From Streptomyces sp. BV286 (GTDB lineage Bacteria; Actinomycetota; Actinomycetes; Streptomycetales; Streptomycetaceae): 41,904 bases of DNA. Under the pieces are notes generated by a model. That model made no database searches. It was not told the DNA's origin and saw only the letters and a program-made list of their open reading frames with translations. The DNA is taken from assembly GCF_019090165.1 (NCBI RefSeq), contig NZ_JAHRIB010000006.1:1-41904 (forward strand), written 5' to 3'. Positions 8,439 to 18,200 of the stretch are shown here, piece after piece (the first letter of the stretch is position 1; each line of letters begins with the position of its first letter). The translations under genes and the position numbers were made by a program.

Positions 8439-8567
8439 AGCCGTTCCTGCTTTCGATCTAGTAACTCGGGAGACTGCCCCCGACGTTCCAGGGCAGCGGT
8501 GATCGCGGACGTACACGCGACCGAAGAGCCAGGATACTGGACCTTTCGCTCTCGGCCCAATCCGGCG

Positions 8568-9746
8568 TCAGCGCCCCTGTTCGTACGCCCTCAGCTGCTC
8601 CGCGCTGATCATGGTGGTGTCGAAGAGGCTGGTCTCGTCGAGCGTGTTCCCCTGCGCCTGGGGCGTCTGGGGGGCCGGCGCGTAGGCCTGCTGCTGGCCC
8701 TGGTCGTACGCGGCCTGCTGGTCGTACCCCTGCTGCGGGTAGGCGGCGTACGGGTCGGCCTGCTGGTAGCCGTACCCCTCCTGCTGCGCGTACTGCTGCT
8801 GGTAGCCGTAGGGGTCGGTGGCCTGCTGCTGGTAGGCGTAGGCGTCCTGCTGCGCGTACTGCTGCTGGGCCGGGACCGCCGGGGGCTGGGGCTGGGCGGC
8901 GGGCCGGCCCCGGGCGGGCTGCTCGGCGATCTCCGCGAGGCCCTCCAGGTACTCGGCGTCGGTGGTGTGCCCCGTCGTCCCGTCCTCCCCGAAAGTGCCG
9001 AGCTCGCCCAGGTCGTCGCTGGCGATCCTGCCGTGCAGCTTCTGGCGGCCGCGGCCGACGGCGTCCAGGGTCTTGGCGAGGACGGCCTCGAAGGCGCCGA
9101 GCTTGACGTCGACGTACTCGTCGGCGTTGCGGCGCAGGGTCTCCGGGTCGTGGCTGCGCTCGGGGGCGTCCTCGTCCTCGTAGCCCCGCTCGTCGGTGCC
9201 GGGTCCGGTGCCGAGGAGCTTCTCGCGGCCCCGGCCGACCGAGCCGAGGGTCTTGGTGAGGACGACCTCGAAGTTGGCGAGCTTGGAGTCGACGTACTCG
9301 TCGGCCTCGGCCCGGACGTCCTCGGCCTCCTTGCGGGCCTCGGCGAGGATCCGCTCGGCCTCGCTCTGCGAGCGGCGGGCGACCTCGGTGTCGGAGATCA
9401 GCGAACCGCGCTCGGCGTGCGCCGACTCGATGATCCGCTCGGCCTCCAGGCGGGCCTGCTCGACCATCTGCTCGCGGCCGCCGATCAGCTCCTGGGCCTG
9501 GGCGAGAGAGCCCGGCAGCGCCTGGCGCACCTCTTCGAGCAGGGAGAGGAGCTCAGCGCGGTTGACCACGCACGAGGCCGACATGGGCATGGAACGGGCG
9601 CTGCCGACCGCCGAGACGATCTCATCGAGCTTCTTCTGCACGTCCACCGTGTGCTCGCCACTCTCTACAGCTGTGATGGAGACGGACGGTTCGACTGTAC
9701 GACCACTCCTGCCCCGCCCGACACCGGATGACGGACTGTCAGGCAC
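8568..9746 (-). CDS. DivIVA-like coiled-coil protein with Gln/Tyr-rich tail
   Basis: 392 residues, cytoplasmic, no transmembrane segment. Conserved in streptomycetes at this position and usually annotated as a cell-division-initiation or ATP synthase subunit b-like protein; its role is not established. Residues 33-60 carry VDVQKKLDEIVSAVGSARSM; 65-150 form a long charged coiled coil. Residues 148-179 and 208-239 are an internal duplication of the pattern ADEYVDxKLxxFExVLxKTLxxVGRGRxKLxG. Residues about 290-360 are Gln/Tyr/Ala-rich, and the last 25 (TLDETSLFDTTMISAEQLRA) look like a conserved end motif. The GTG at 9746 has GAGGAG 7 bases upstream; a GTG at 9647 (VDVQKK) is the alternative. It begins 11 bases after coaD. 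Confidence 0.88.
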   Translation of the reverse strand: MPDSPSSGVGRGRSGRTVEPSVSITAVESGEHTVDVQKKLDEIVSAVGSARSMPMSASCVVNRAELLSLLEEVRQALPGSLAQAQELIGGREQMVEQARLEAERIIESAHAERGSLISDTEVARRSQSEAERILAEARKEAEDVRAEADEYVDSKLANFEVVLTKTLGSVGRGREKLLGTGPGTDERGYEDEDAPERSHDPETLRRNADEYVDVKLGAFEAVLAKTLDAVGRGRQKLHGRIASDDLGELGTFGEDGTTGHTTDAEYLEGLAEIAEQPARGRPAAQPQPPAVPAQQQYAQQDAYAYQQQATDPYGYQQQYAQQEGYGYQQADPYAAYPQQGYDQQAAYDQGQQQAYAPAPQTPQAQGNTLDETSLFDTTMISAEQLRAYEQGR

Positions 9747-9757
9747 ACGGGGACTCC

Positions 9758-10237
9758 TCAGTCCTTCCTGAGGCGCTCGGAGAGCGCTTCGAGGACCAGC
9801 GGCGGCACCAGGTGGGAGACGTCTCCGCCCCAGGTCGCGACCTCCTTGACCAGCGAGGAGGAGAGGAAGCTGTAGGTGGGGTTGGTCGGGACGAAGAGGG
9901 TCTCGACACCGGAGAGGCCGTTGTTCATCTGGGCCATCTGCAGCTCGTAGTCGAAGTCGCTGACCGCCCGCAGCCCCTTGACGATGGCCGGGATGTCGCG
10001 CTCCTTGCAGAAGTCGACGAGCAGGCCGTGGAAGGCCTCCACCTCGACGTTCCCGAATTCGGCGGTGACCTGACGGATCAGGTCGATCCGCTCCTCGATC
10101 TCGAAGAGGCCCTTCTTGGACTGGTTGATCATCACCGCGACGTGCACGACGTCGTACAGCTTGGAGGCTCGGGCGATGATGTCGAGATGTCCGTTGGTAA
10201 TCGGGTCGAACGACCCGGGACAGACGGCGCGGCGCAC
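9758..10237 (-). CDS. coaD: Phosphopantetheine adenylyltransferase
   Basis: Fourth step of coenzyme A synthesis: transfers AMP from ATP to 4'-phosphopantetheine, giving dephospho-CoA. The nucleotidyltransferase motif CPGSFDPITNGHLDII with T/HxGH is at residues 5-20, and the second motif YSFLSSSLVKEVA near 125-137. 159 residues, the normal family length. The GTG at 10237 (VRRAVCPGSF) has GAGGGA about 7 bases upstream. An ATG at 10267 overlapping the rsmD stop (ATGA) would add 10 residues; it has no clear Shine-Dalgarno sequence, so I prefer the GTG. Downstream of rsmD, as in many actinobacteria. Confidence 0.96.
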   Translation of the reverse strand: MRRAVCPGSFDPITNGHLDIIARASKLYDVVHVAVMINQSKKGLFEIEERIDLIRQVTAEFGNVEVEAFHGLLVDFCKERDIPAIVKGLRAVSDFDYELQMAQMNNGLSGVETLFVPTNPTYSFLSSSLVKEVATWGGDVSHLVPPLVLEALSERLRKD

Positions 10238-10263
10238 TTCAGATCCCTCGCTCTCCGGTCCGG

Positions 10264-10851
10264 TCATCGTGCGTCTTCGCACGTAGAGGCGGCGCGACCG
10301 TACCAAAACGTTCCCTCGCCGTAACGACGGGATCGCAGTGCCTCGAAGCCGTCGGGCCACCGGAATTCGCCGCCTCTTGTACTGCGTTCAACGGTGACGA
10401 GTGCGTCGCCCGTGAGCCAGCCCCCGGCGCGGAGTGTGAGCAGAATCTCTCGAAGATCGTCATCCGTGACCGCGTACGGCGGATCGAGGAACACCAGGTC
10501 GTACGGGGCCGTCGGCTCGCCGGTACGGATGATCTGTTCCGCTTTGCCTGACCTGACCTCGGCGCCGGGCAGACCCAGCGTTTTGACGTTCTCCCGGATG
10601 GTGCGGGCCGCTCGGGCGTCGGCCTCCACGAGGAGGGTGTGTCCGGCGCCGCGGCTCAGCGCCTCCAGGCCGACGGCGCCCGAGCCCGCGTACAGGTCGA
10701 GGACGCGGTCGCCGTCCAGCGGGCCGCCGAGCAGGGACTGCCAGGTGGAGAAGAGCCCCTCGCGGGCCCGGTCCGAGGTGGGCCTTGTGCCGGTGCCCGG
10801 CGGGACTGCCAGGCGTCGTCCGCCGGCGGTGCCGGCGATCACGCGGGTCAT
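10264..10851 (-). CDS. rsmD: 16S rRNA (guanine966-N2)-methyltransferase RsmD
   Basis: 195-residue Rossmann-fold methyltransferase that modifies G966 of 16S rRNA using S-adenosylmethionine. Seen: MTRVIAGTAGGRRL at the N-terminus, RPTSDRAREGLF, the SAM-binding motif I VLDLYAGSGAVGLEALSRGA (about 49-68), and the catalytic DPPY in YDLVFLDPPYAV (about 118-129), which marks amino-group methylation. Start ATG is supported by AGGA 6-7 bases upstream. It lies between recG and coaD on the same strand, with 168 bases separating it from recG. Confidence 0.96.
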   Translation of the reverse strand: MTRVIAGTAGGRRLAVPPGTGTRPTSDRAREGLFSTWQSLLGGPLDGDRVLDLYAGSGAVGLEALSRGAGHTLLVEADARAARTIRENVKTLGLPGAEVRSGKAEQIIRTGEPTAPYDLVFLDPPYAVTDDDLREILLTLRAGGWLTGDALVTVERSTRGGEFRWPDGFEALRSRRYGEGTFWYGRAASTCEDAR

Positions 10852-11019
10852 CTGGGGTCCTTGGTCGAGGGGGTGGTCACGGGTTCAGTCTGGCAGGTGG
10901 GGGACGGTTCGCGTGGTGGGCGGCCGCGGGGCCCTTCCCGATCGCCCGCGCCCGCCGGGAGCCGCACGCGCAGGCGGCCTTTCGCCCGGAGGGGCGCCCC
11001 GGACGGCCCGCCCCGTCAC

Positions 11020-13230
11020 TCAGCCCTTTTCCAGGTACTGCTCCCTCTCCTCGTCCAGCAGGGCCTGGAGGGCCGTGCGCAGGCCGGGCAGGTGCTCCAG
11101 CTCGGGGTCGGCGGTGACCACCGCGGTCGCCTCCTCGCGGGCCTCGGCGATGATCTCCTCGTCCTCGATGACGGCGAGCATCCGCAGTGAGGTGCGGGCG
11201 CCGGACTGGGCCTGGCCGAGGACGTCGCCCTCCCGCCGCTGTTCGAGGTCGATGCGGGAAAGCTCGAAGCCGTCGAGCGTGGACGCCACCGACATCAGCC
11301 GTTGGCGGGCCGGGCTCGCCTCCGGCATCTCGGTGACGAGGAGGCACAGGCCCGCGGCGGAACCACGGCCGACGCGGCCGCGCAACTGGTGGAGCTGGGA
11401 GACGCCGAACCGGTCGGCGTCCATGATCACCATCGCTGTCGCGTTCGGTACGTTCACTCCGACCTCGATGACCGTCGTGGCGACCAGGACCTGCGTCTGC
11501 CCCGCGGCGAAGCGGCGCATCACCGCGTCCTTGTCGTCCGGGGGCATACGGCCGTGGAGCACCTCGACCCCGAGACCCTGGAGCGGGCCCTTCGCTAGCT
11601 GCTCGGCGACGTCGAGGACCGCGAGGGGCGGACGCTTCTCGGCCTCGTCCTCGGGAGACGGCTTCTTCCTGGACTTCTTCGGGTCGTCGTCCTCGTCACC
11701 GATGCGGGGGCAGACGACGTACGCCTGATGTCCGTTGGAGACCTCCTCCCGGACGCGCTCCCACGCGCGGGAGAGGAAGTGGGGCTTGTCGGCCGCCGGG
11801 ACGACATGGCTGGCGATGGGTGAGCGCCCGGCGGGGAGCTGGTCCAGGACCGAGGTCTCCAGGTCACCGAAGACGGTCATGGCGACCGTGCGGGGAATGG
11901 GCGTGGCGGTCATCACGAGGAGGTGCGGCGGCTGCTTGCCCTTGCCGCGCAGGGCGTCGCGCTGCTCGACGCCGAAGCGGTGCTGTTCGTCCACCACGAC
12001 CAGCCCCAGGTCGTGGAACTGCACCTTGTCCTCGATCAGCGCGTGCGTGCCGATGACCAGCCCGGCCTCGCCCGTGACCAGGTCCAGCAGCGCCTGACGG
12101 CGGGCGGCCGTCCCCATGGAGCCGGTCAGCAGCACCACCTTCGTGGAGTCCTCGGCGCCGCCGAGCATGCCGCCCTCGGCCAGCTCACCCATCATCTCGG
12201 TGACCGACCTGTGGTGCTGCTGGGCGAGCACCTCGGTGGGCGCCAGCATCGCCGCCTGCCCGCCCGCGTCGACGACGGCGAGCATGGCGCGGAGGGCCAC
12301 CAGCGTCTTCCCGCTTCCGACCTCTCCCTGGAGCAGCCGGTGCATCGGGTGGTCCGTGGCCAGGTCGTCGAAGATCTCCTTGGAGACCTTCCGCTGGCCC
12401 TCGGTGAGGGTGAAGGGGAGCTTGGCGTCGAAGGCGGACAGCAGTCCGTCCTTCTTGGGCTTTCGTGCCACGGCGGGCAGTTGGGCGTCCGCGTGACGGC
12501 GGCGGGCGAGGGCCACCTGGAGGACGAACGCCTCGTCCCACTTGAGGCGGGAACGGGCGTCTTCGATGTCCGCCTTCGTGTGCGGGCGGTGGATCTTCAG
12601 CAGGGCCTCGGGAAGGGAGACCAGGCCCCGGCCGGACCGGAGCGGGTCGGGCAGCGGGTCGACGGCCTCCTGGGCGCTCGGCAGTACGGTCTGCACCGCC
12701 TTGGCGATCTTCCAGGACTCCAGCTTGGCCGTCGCGGGATAGAGCGGGATCAGAGCTCCGGCCCAGGTGTCCACCGTCTCCGACTCGTCGTCGCCGCGCA
12801 GCAGCTCGTACGCGGGATGGGCCAGCTGGAGGCGGCGGTTGAAGACGGAGACCTTGCCCGCGAACAGCGCGCGGGTGCCGGGCAGGAGCTCCTTGTGGGG
12901 CTTGTGCACGCCGTTGCCGAAGAAGACCAGCTTGAGCTGGCCGCTGCCGTCCGTGATGGTCACTTCGAGGCGCTGGCCCTTGCCGCGGGGGGCCTTGGGC
13001 GAGGCGAACGTGAGCAGGCGGGCGTCGGCGACCTGGGCGACCACCGTCGCGTGCTCGTCCAGAGGGAGGTCGGCGAGGTGGGTGAGCTGTCCCCGCTCCT
13101 CGTACCTGCGCGGATAGTGGTGCAGCAGGTCGCCGACGGTGTGCAGGCCGAGATGCTCGGCCATCACCTTCGCGGTGGCGGGTCCGAGCACCTTCTTCAG
13201 TGGTTCTTCGAGCACGGGCACGAGATCCAT
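11020..13230 (-). CDS. recG: ATP-dependent DNA helicase RecG
   Basis: 736-residue branch-migrating helicase that remodels stalled replication forks and Holliday junctions. An N-terminal wedge/OB-fold domain (about 1-200; includes LLHHYPRRYEERG) is followed by the helicase core: Walker A GEVGSGKT near 300, the Walker B box VVVDEQHRFGVEQR near 415, motif III TATPIPRT, and motifs V-VI ATTVIEVGVNVPNA and QLRGRVGRG near 600-640. The C-terminal EGDVLGQAQSG segment corresponds to the TRG wedge-coupling motif. A Lys/Glu-rich insertion KKSRKKPSPEDEAEKR interrupts the second RecA domain. I chose ATG at 13230 (MDLVPVLEEPL) because the alignment starts there; a GTG at 13251 is in frame. Confidence 0.97.
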   Translation of the reverse strand: MDLVPVLEEPLKKVLGPATAKVMAEHLGLHTVGDLLHHYPRRYEERGQLTHLADLPLDEHATVVAQVADARLLTFASPKAPRGKGQRLEVTITDGSGQLKLVFFGNGVHKPHKELLPGTRALFAGKVSVFNRRLQLAHPAYELLRGDDESETVDTWAGALIPLYPATAKLESWKIAKAVQTVLPSAQEAVDPLPDPLRSGRGLVSLPEALLKIHRPHTKADIEDARSRLKWDEAFVLQVALARRRHADAQLPAVARKPKKDGLLSAFDAKLPFTLTEGQRKVSKEIFDDLATDHPMHRLLQGEVGSGKTLVALRAMLAVVDAGGQAAMLAPTEVLAQQHHRSVTEMMGELAEGGMLGGAEDSTKVVLLTGSMGTAARRQALLDLVTGEAGLVIGTHALIEDKVQFHDLGLVVVDEQHRFGVEQRDALRGKGKQPPHLLVMTATPIPRTVAMTVFGDLETSVLDQLPAGRSPIASHVVPAADKPHFLSRAWERVREEVSNGHQAYVVCPRIGDEDDDPKKSRKKPSPEDEAEKRPPLAVLDVAEQLAKGPLQGLGVEVLHGRMPPDDKDAVMRRFAAGQTQVLVATTVIEVGVNVPNATAMVIMDADRFGVSQLHQLRGRVGRGSAAGLCLLVTEMPEASPARQRLMSVASTLDGFELSRIDLEQRREGDVLGQAQSGARTSLRMLAVIEDEEIIAEAREEATAVVTADPELEHLPGLRTALQALLDEEREQYLEKG

Positions 13231-13276
13231 TGCACACCACGGCACTGACAATGCCGTATACGTCCCGGAAATCCGC

Positions 13277-13306
13277 TGGTCAGACGGCTCGTTCGGGGCC
13301 TAGGAT
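13277..13306 (+). promoter_or_regulatory. Possible promoter of the HSP90-TPR pair
   Basis: TGGTCA, an 18-base spacer and TAGGAT lie in the 164-bp divergent gap with recG, about 90 bases before the chosen ATG. The -10 fits the TAnnnT consensus; the -35 is weak. Confidence 0.35.
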
Positions 13307-13394
13307 GTCCCGCTCCGGCCCTGTTCGCGGTCATCTCGTCCCGGGACCGCCCGACCCCGCGCCGTCGCACGTCCCCCCACCGGCGCAGCGACGT

Positions 13395-15233
13395 ATGGAC
13401 TCCCAGACCTCACAGTCATCTCAGGCATCCCAGTCACCTCGTACGTTCCAGGTCGACCTGCGCGGCCTCGTGGACCTTCTCTCCCATCACCTCTACTCCA
13501 GCCCCAAGGTCTACCTGCGGGAGCTGCTGCAGAACGCCGTGGACGCGATCACCGCCCGCCGCGCCGAGCAGCCGGACGCGCCTGCCCTGGTGCGGCTGTT
13601 CGCCGGGGGCGGCACCCTGCGCGTGGAGGACTCCGGGATCGGGCTCACCGAGACCGACGTGCACAGCCTCCTGGCGACCATCGGCCGCAGCTCCAAGCGG
13701 GCCGACGGCCTGGAGTCGGCCCGTTCCGACTTCCTCGGCCAGTTCGGCATCGGCCTGCTCGCCTGCTTCGTGGTCGCCGAGCGCATCCGCGTGGTGAGCC
13801 GCAGCGCGCGCACGCCCGACGCGCCGCCCGTCGAGTGGACGGCGACCGACGACGGCTCCTACACGGTCCGTACGCTGCCGCACGCGGCCCGCGCCGAACC
13901 GGGCACCACCGTGTACCTGGAGGCCCGCCCGGGCGCCGCGGACTGGCTGGCCGAGGAGCGGGTGCTGTCGCTGGCCCGGGACTTCGGGTCGCTGCTGCCG
14001 TACGACGTCCGGGTGGGCGACGAGACGGTGACGGACCTTCCGGCGCCCTGGGACCGCTCCTACCCCAGTCCCGCCACCCGGAGGGTGGCCCTGGCCCGGC
14101 ACTGCCACGACCTGTTCGGGTTCACGCCGCTGGACTCGATCGAGCTGAACGTACCGCTGGCCGGGATCCGCGGGACGGCGTACGTGCTGCCGTCCGCGGT
14201 CAGCCCCGCCCAGCGCGCCGGTCATCGTGTGCACCTGAAGGGCATGCTGCTCACCGAGCGGGCCGAACAGCTGCTGCCCGACTGGGCGTTCTTCGTGCGC
14301 TGTGTCCTCGACACGGACAGCCTGCGGCCCACCGCGTCGAGGGAGTCGCTGTACGAGGACGAGACCCTGGCGGGAGTGCGGGAGGCGCTGGGCGAGCGGA
14401 TCCGGGCCTGGCTGACGGGGCTCGCGGCGGGTGATCCGGAGCGGCTGGCCGCCTTCCTGTCGGTGCACCACCTGGGGGTCAAGTCCCTGGCGCGGCACGA
14501 CAGCGAGATGCTGCGCACGATGCTGCCGTGGCTGCCCTTCGAGACCACCGACGGGCGTCTGTCGCTGGAGGAGTTCGCCCAGCGGCACCCGGTGGTGCAC
14601 TTCACGCGGACCGTGGAGGAGTACCGCCAGGTCGCGCCGATCGCGTCCGCGCAGGGCGTGGGCGTGGTCAACGGCGGCTACACGTACGACAGCGAGCTCG
14701 TCGAGGCGCTGCCCTCGGTGCGCCCGGGGACGGTCGTGGCGGAGCTGGACGCCGACACGGTGACCGCGCATCTGGACGCGGTGGATCCCGCCGAGGAACT
14801 GGCTCTGTCGGCCTTCCTGGGAGCCGCGCGGGCCAAACTCGACCCCCTTGGGTGCGATGTCGTCCTGCGGGCCTTCCATCCGCTGTCCGTGCCCGCCCTG
14901 CACCTGGACGACCGGTCGGCCCGCCACGAGCAGGCCCGCGCGGACGCCGAGGAGCAGGCCGAAGACCTGTGGGCGGGCATCCTCGGCTCCCTGCGCGGCA
15001 GCGCCCCGCGCGCGCGGCTGGTGCTCAACCACCTGAACCCGCTGATCCGGCGGATCAGTTCGCTCGACGACCGCGAACTGATCGGCACGGCCACGGAGTC
15101 GCTCTACGGGCAGGCCCTGCTGATGGCGCAGCGCCCGCTGCGGCCGGCGGACTCGGCGCTCCTGAACCGGGCGTTCATCGGGCTCCTGGAGTGGGCCACC
15201 CACAGCAACCCCCCGGAGGAGGGCCCCCGATGA
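13395..15233 (+). CDS. HSP90-family ATPase (HtpG-like, divergent)
   Basis: 612 residues. An HSP90-type GHKL ATPase domain occupies about 18-220: YLRELLQNAVDA with Glu43 and Asn47 (N-box), VEDSGIGL (Asp79, G1 box), IGRSSK in the lid, and FGIGLLACFVVAERI (G2 box, 117-131). A middle domain follows, with LKGMLLTERAEQLLPDWAFF and SRESL at 315-319; the Arg of this SRE segment corresponds to the ATP-contacting Arg of HSP90 (HtpG: NVSRE). The C-terminal part is shorter and divergent from HtpG and has no MEEVD end. Ser/Gln-rich N-terminus. Its TGA overlaps the ATG of the next gene (ATGA), coupling it to the TPR protein. Probably a dedicated chaperone; client unknown. Confidence 0.92.
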   Translation: MDSQTSQSSQASQSPRTFQVDLRGLVDLLSHHLYSSPKVYLRELLQNAVDAITARRAEQPDAPALVRLFAGGGTLRVEDSGIGLTETDVHSLLATIGRSSKRADGLESARSDFLGQFGIGLLACFVVAERIRVVSRSARTPDAPPVEWTATDDGSYTVRTLPHAARAEPGTTVYLEARPGAADWLAEERVLSLARDFGSLLPYDVRVGDETVTDLPAPWDRSYPSPATRRVALARHCHDLFGFTPLDSIELNVPLAGIRGTAYVLPSAVSPAQRAGHRVHLKGMLLTERAEQLLPDWAFFVRCVLDTDSLRPTASRESLYEDETLAGVREALGERIRAWLTGLAAGDPERLAAFLSVHHLGVKSLARHDSEMLRTMLPWLPFETTDGRLSLEEFAQRHPVVHFTRTVEEYRQVAPIASAQGVGVVNGGYTYDSELVEALPSVRPGTVVAELDADTVTAHLDAVDPAEELALSAFLGAARAKLDPLGCDVVLRAFHPLSVPALHLDDRSARHEQARADAEEQAEDLWAGILGSLRGSAPRARLVLNHLNPLIRRISSLDDRELIGTATESLYGQALLMAQRPLRPADSALLNRAFIGLLEWATHSNPPEEGPR

Positions 15234-18200
15234 GCCGCCCCATGGACACAGGCATGGACTTCGAGACGCTGCGCCGGGCGATGCAGGACAACTACGAGCA
15301 GCCGGAGGGGCCCGCCCGCAACGCGCGCGCGGAGCAGTTGCTCGCCGAGGCCGAGAAGCTGAACATCCCGCTGGCCGTGATCGAGGCGCTCGGCCACCAG
15401 CTGAAGGTCTACAACTACAGCTCCGAGAAGGACAGGATGTTCGTCCCCTTCGCGCGCCTGCTGCGCATGTGGGACGAACGGCCCGAGGACTTCGACGAGT
15501 ACGAGACCCACTCCCTGCACTGGGTCTTCAAGTGGGTGTCCTCCGGCATGCTCGGCCAGCCGCACATCCCGCTCGCCTCCATCGAGAAGTGGCTCGGCGA
15601 GATGGAGCACCGCTACCGGCTCGCCGGGCATTCGGAACGGGCGGTCCGCAGTACCGAGTTCACGGTGGCGCGGTCCATCGGGGACATGGCGCGGGCCGAG
15701 CGGGCGTACACCGCGTGGCTGGCCGCGGACCGGGACCGGATGGCCGACTGCCACGCCTGTGAACTGCACGACCAGGGCTGGTGGCGGGCCGAGCGGGGCG
15801 CCGACGCCGAGGCCCTGGAGCTGTGGCGGCCCGTCCTGGAGGGCGAGTACACGTGCGCCCACGAACCGCACGCGGTCCTCGCTTCCTCTCTGCTGCCCCT
15901 GCTGCGGCTCGGCCGCCTGGACGAGGCGCGGGCCCACCACCTGCGCGGTTTCCGGCTCGTGCGCCCCATGGAGAGCATGCGCGGCGCGTACGCGGACCAC
16001 GTGGAGTTCTGCACGCTCACCGGGAACGAGGCACGTGCCCTGGAGCTGCTCGCGGAGCGTCCCGCGTACTTCACGGACAGTGGGGAGCCGCGCAGCCGGA
16101 TGGACTTCCTGGCCGTGGTCGCCCTGCTGGCGGACCGCCTGACCGCCCTCGGGCTCGGTGCTCAGAACGTGCCGGGTCCGGCCGGCCGCACCTGGACCGC
16201 GGGCGAACTCGCCGCCCACGCGCGCGTGGAGGCCCTTTCCCTGGCCGGGCGCTTCGACGAGCGCAACGGCACGGCGTACGTGAGCGGGCGGGTCCGCCGG
16301 CGCATGGACCAGCGGCCTCTGGTGGAGCGCCTGCCGCTGGGTGTCCGTGCGGCACGGACCGTGACCGCTGCCGTCAGGCCCGTGCCGGCTCCCGCGGCCG
16401 CCACCGGGCCGGATCTGCCCGCGCTGCTCACCGAGGCCCGCCGGCTGTCGGAGGCCCTGCACCCGGAGTCCGTCACGGCGTGGGCGGCGGTGGCCGAGGC
16501 GCTGGGGGACGAGGAACTGTCCGCGCGCGACCGCGCCGAGATGACCGACCACCAGGCGATGGGCCTCGGCCCCGAGGGCGTGGAGCTGTTCGCCCGCGCC
16601 GCCGAGCTGTACGAGGAGGCGGGCGACCCGGGCGAGGCGCTGGCCACGCGCGCGCGTGGCGCGTACGTACTGGCCCTGTCCGGCCGGAGCAAGGAGGCGC
16701 TGGCCGCGGTCTCGGAGCCGTACGAGCTGGTTCTCGCGCTCTTCGCGGAGGGCGGCACCGGGGTGCGGCAGGCCGCTTCCGTGCTGGTGGGACGGGCCCG
16801 CATCCTGCTGCAGCGGGTGCAGGAGGCGGCCGGGACGAACGGGGCGGGGGACGGTTCCAGGGCCCTGGCCGCCGCGGAGACGGCCGCCCGGGAGCTGCTG
16901 GCCCTCGCCGAGCCCGAAGCGGGGAACGATCTCCTGGTGGCCTCACGCGCCGCCGAGGCCCAGGCCATGCTCGGGATGCTCGCGGCCCACTCCCAGGACG
17001 CGGAGAGGGCCGCGGAGCTGCTCACGCGGGCCTCTGAGGCGTTCGTCGCGGCCGGGCTGCCGTGGTTCGCGGTGGAGTACGAGGCGCGGCTCGCCGGGCT
17101 CGCGCGCCATCTGGGCGACGCCGAGGCGGCCGAGCGGGCGGCCCGGGCGGCGCTGGCGCACGGGGCGCCCTACATGGAGGCGGCCGGCCAGGCACAGCTG
17201 CACCTCCAGCTGGCCGAGACGCTGGGCGCCACCGGACGGTTCGGGCCTGCCGCGGACCACGCGCTGGAGGCGTCGCACTGGGCCGACGAGGGTGGCGAGG
17301 GGGCCACCCTGGGCGCCTGGGCCAGGCATCAGCTCGGTGGCTTCCTGCTGCGTCAGGGGCGATGGGCGGAGGCCGCCGTGGTACTGGAGTCGGTGCTGCC
17401 GGAACTGGACGCGCGGACGCACGGCGACGGGGCCCTCGTGCAGACCCGGTGGTGGCTCGGCGACTGCCTCACCGAGCTCGGCGAGCACCGTGAGGCCGCC
17501 GAACACTGGCTGCGGGCCGCCGAGATCGCGCGGCGGTGGCCCGAGCAGCACGACCACGCGATGCTCGCCCATCTCGCCGCCGAGGCCCTGGGCCACGCCG
17601 GGCTGGATTCCGAGGCGGAGCAGGCGTACGAGCGCGCCGGTGACCTGTGGCGGTCCCTCGGCCACGTCCACGGACTGATCCGCTCGCTGCGGGCCCGCGC
17701 CTGGATCGTGGTGAGGGCGGACCGCTCGAACGGCGCCGACGACGCCGACCACTCCGACGACACGGACAGCACGGACAGCACGGACAGCACGGACGACGGA
17801 GGTGACAGGGAGGCCGCCGGGCTCGACGCGGCAAGGGAGTTGATGAGCGCGGCCGTCCGCGCGTGCGAGGCCGCGGTGCCCGAGGACGACGGCGCGCGCG
17901 AGCTGCTGGTGACCGAACTCGCCCACACGCACAGGCAGTTCGGCGACCTGGTCGCCCGTTCCGTACCCGGCGACGCCGACGACGACGCGATCCGCGCCCT
18001 GTTCGAGGAGGCGCTGGGCCACATCGCCCTGGCCGTCTCCGGCTTCCTCTCGCTCGGCGAGGACGCGCTCCACAGCCGTACGGGTGCCGAACTCGCCGCC
18101 GGCCGGCTGGAGGCCGACCTGGAGCATCCCGGCCGGGCGGCGGCACGCGCGCGTGCGGTACTCACCGCGTACGCCGGGCACGACGACGCGGACGAGACGG

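Noticed and set aside
13230..13394. Longer starts for the HSP90 gene at 13200 or 13305
   Set aside because: The first lies within recG and the second coincides with the probable -10; ATG 13395 precedes the Ser/Gln-rich start of the conserved domain.
14528..15229. TPR protein frame extended upstream through the HSP90 gene
   Set aside because: The frame stays open by GC bias only; residues upstream of 15230 are shadow translation, and the ATGA overlap marks the start.
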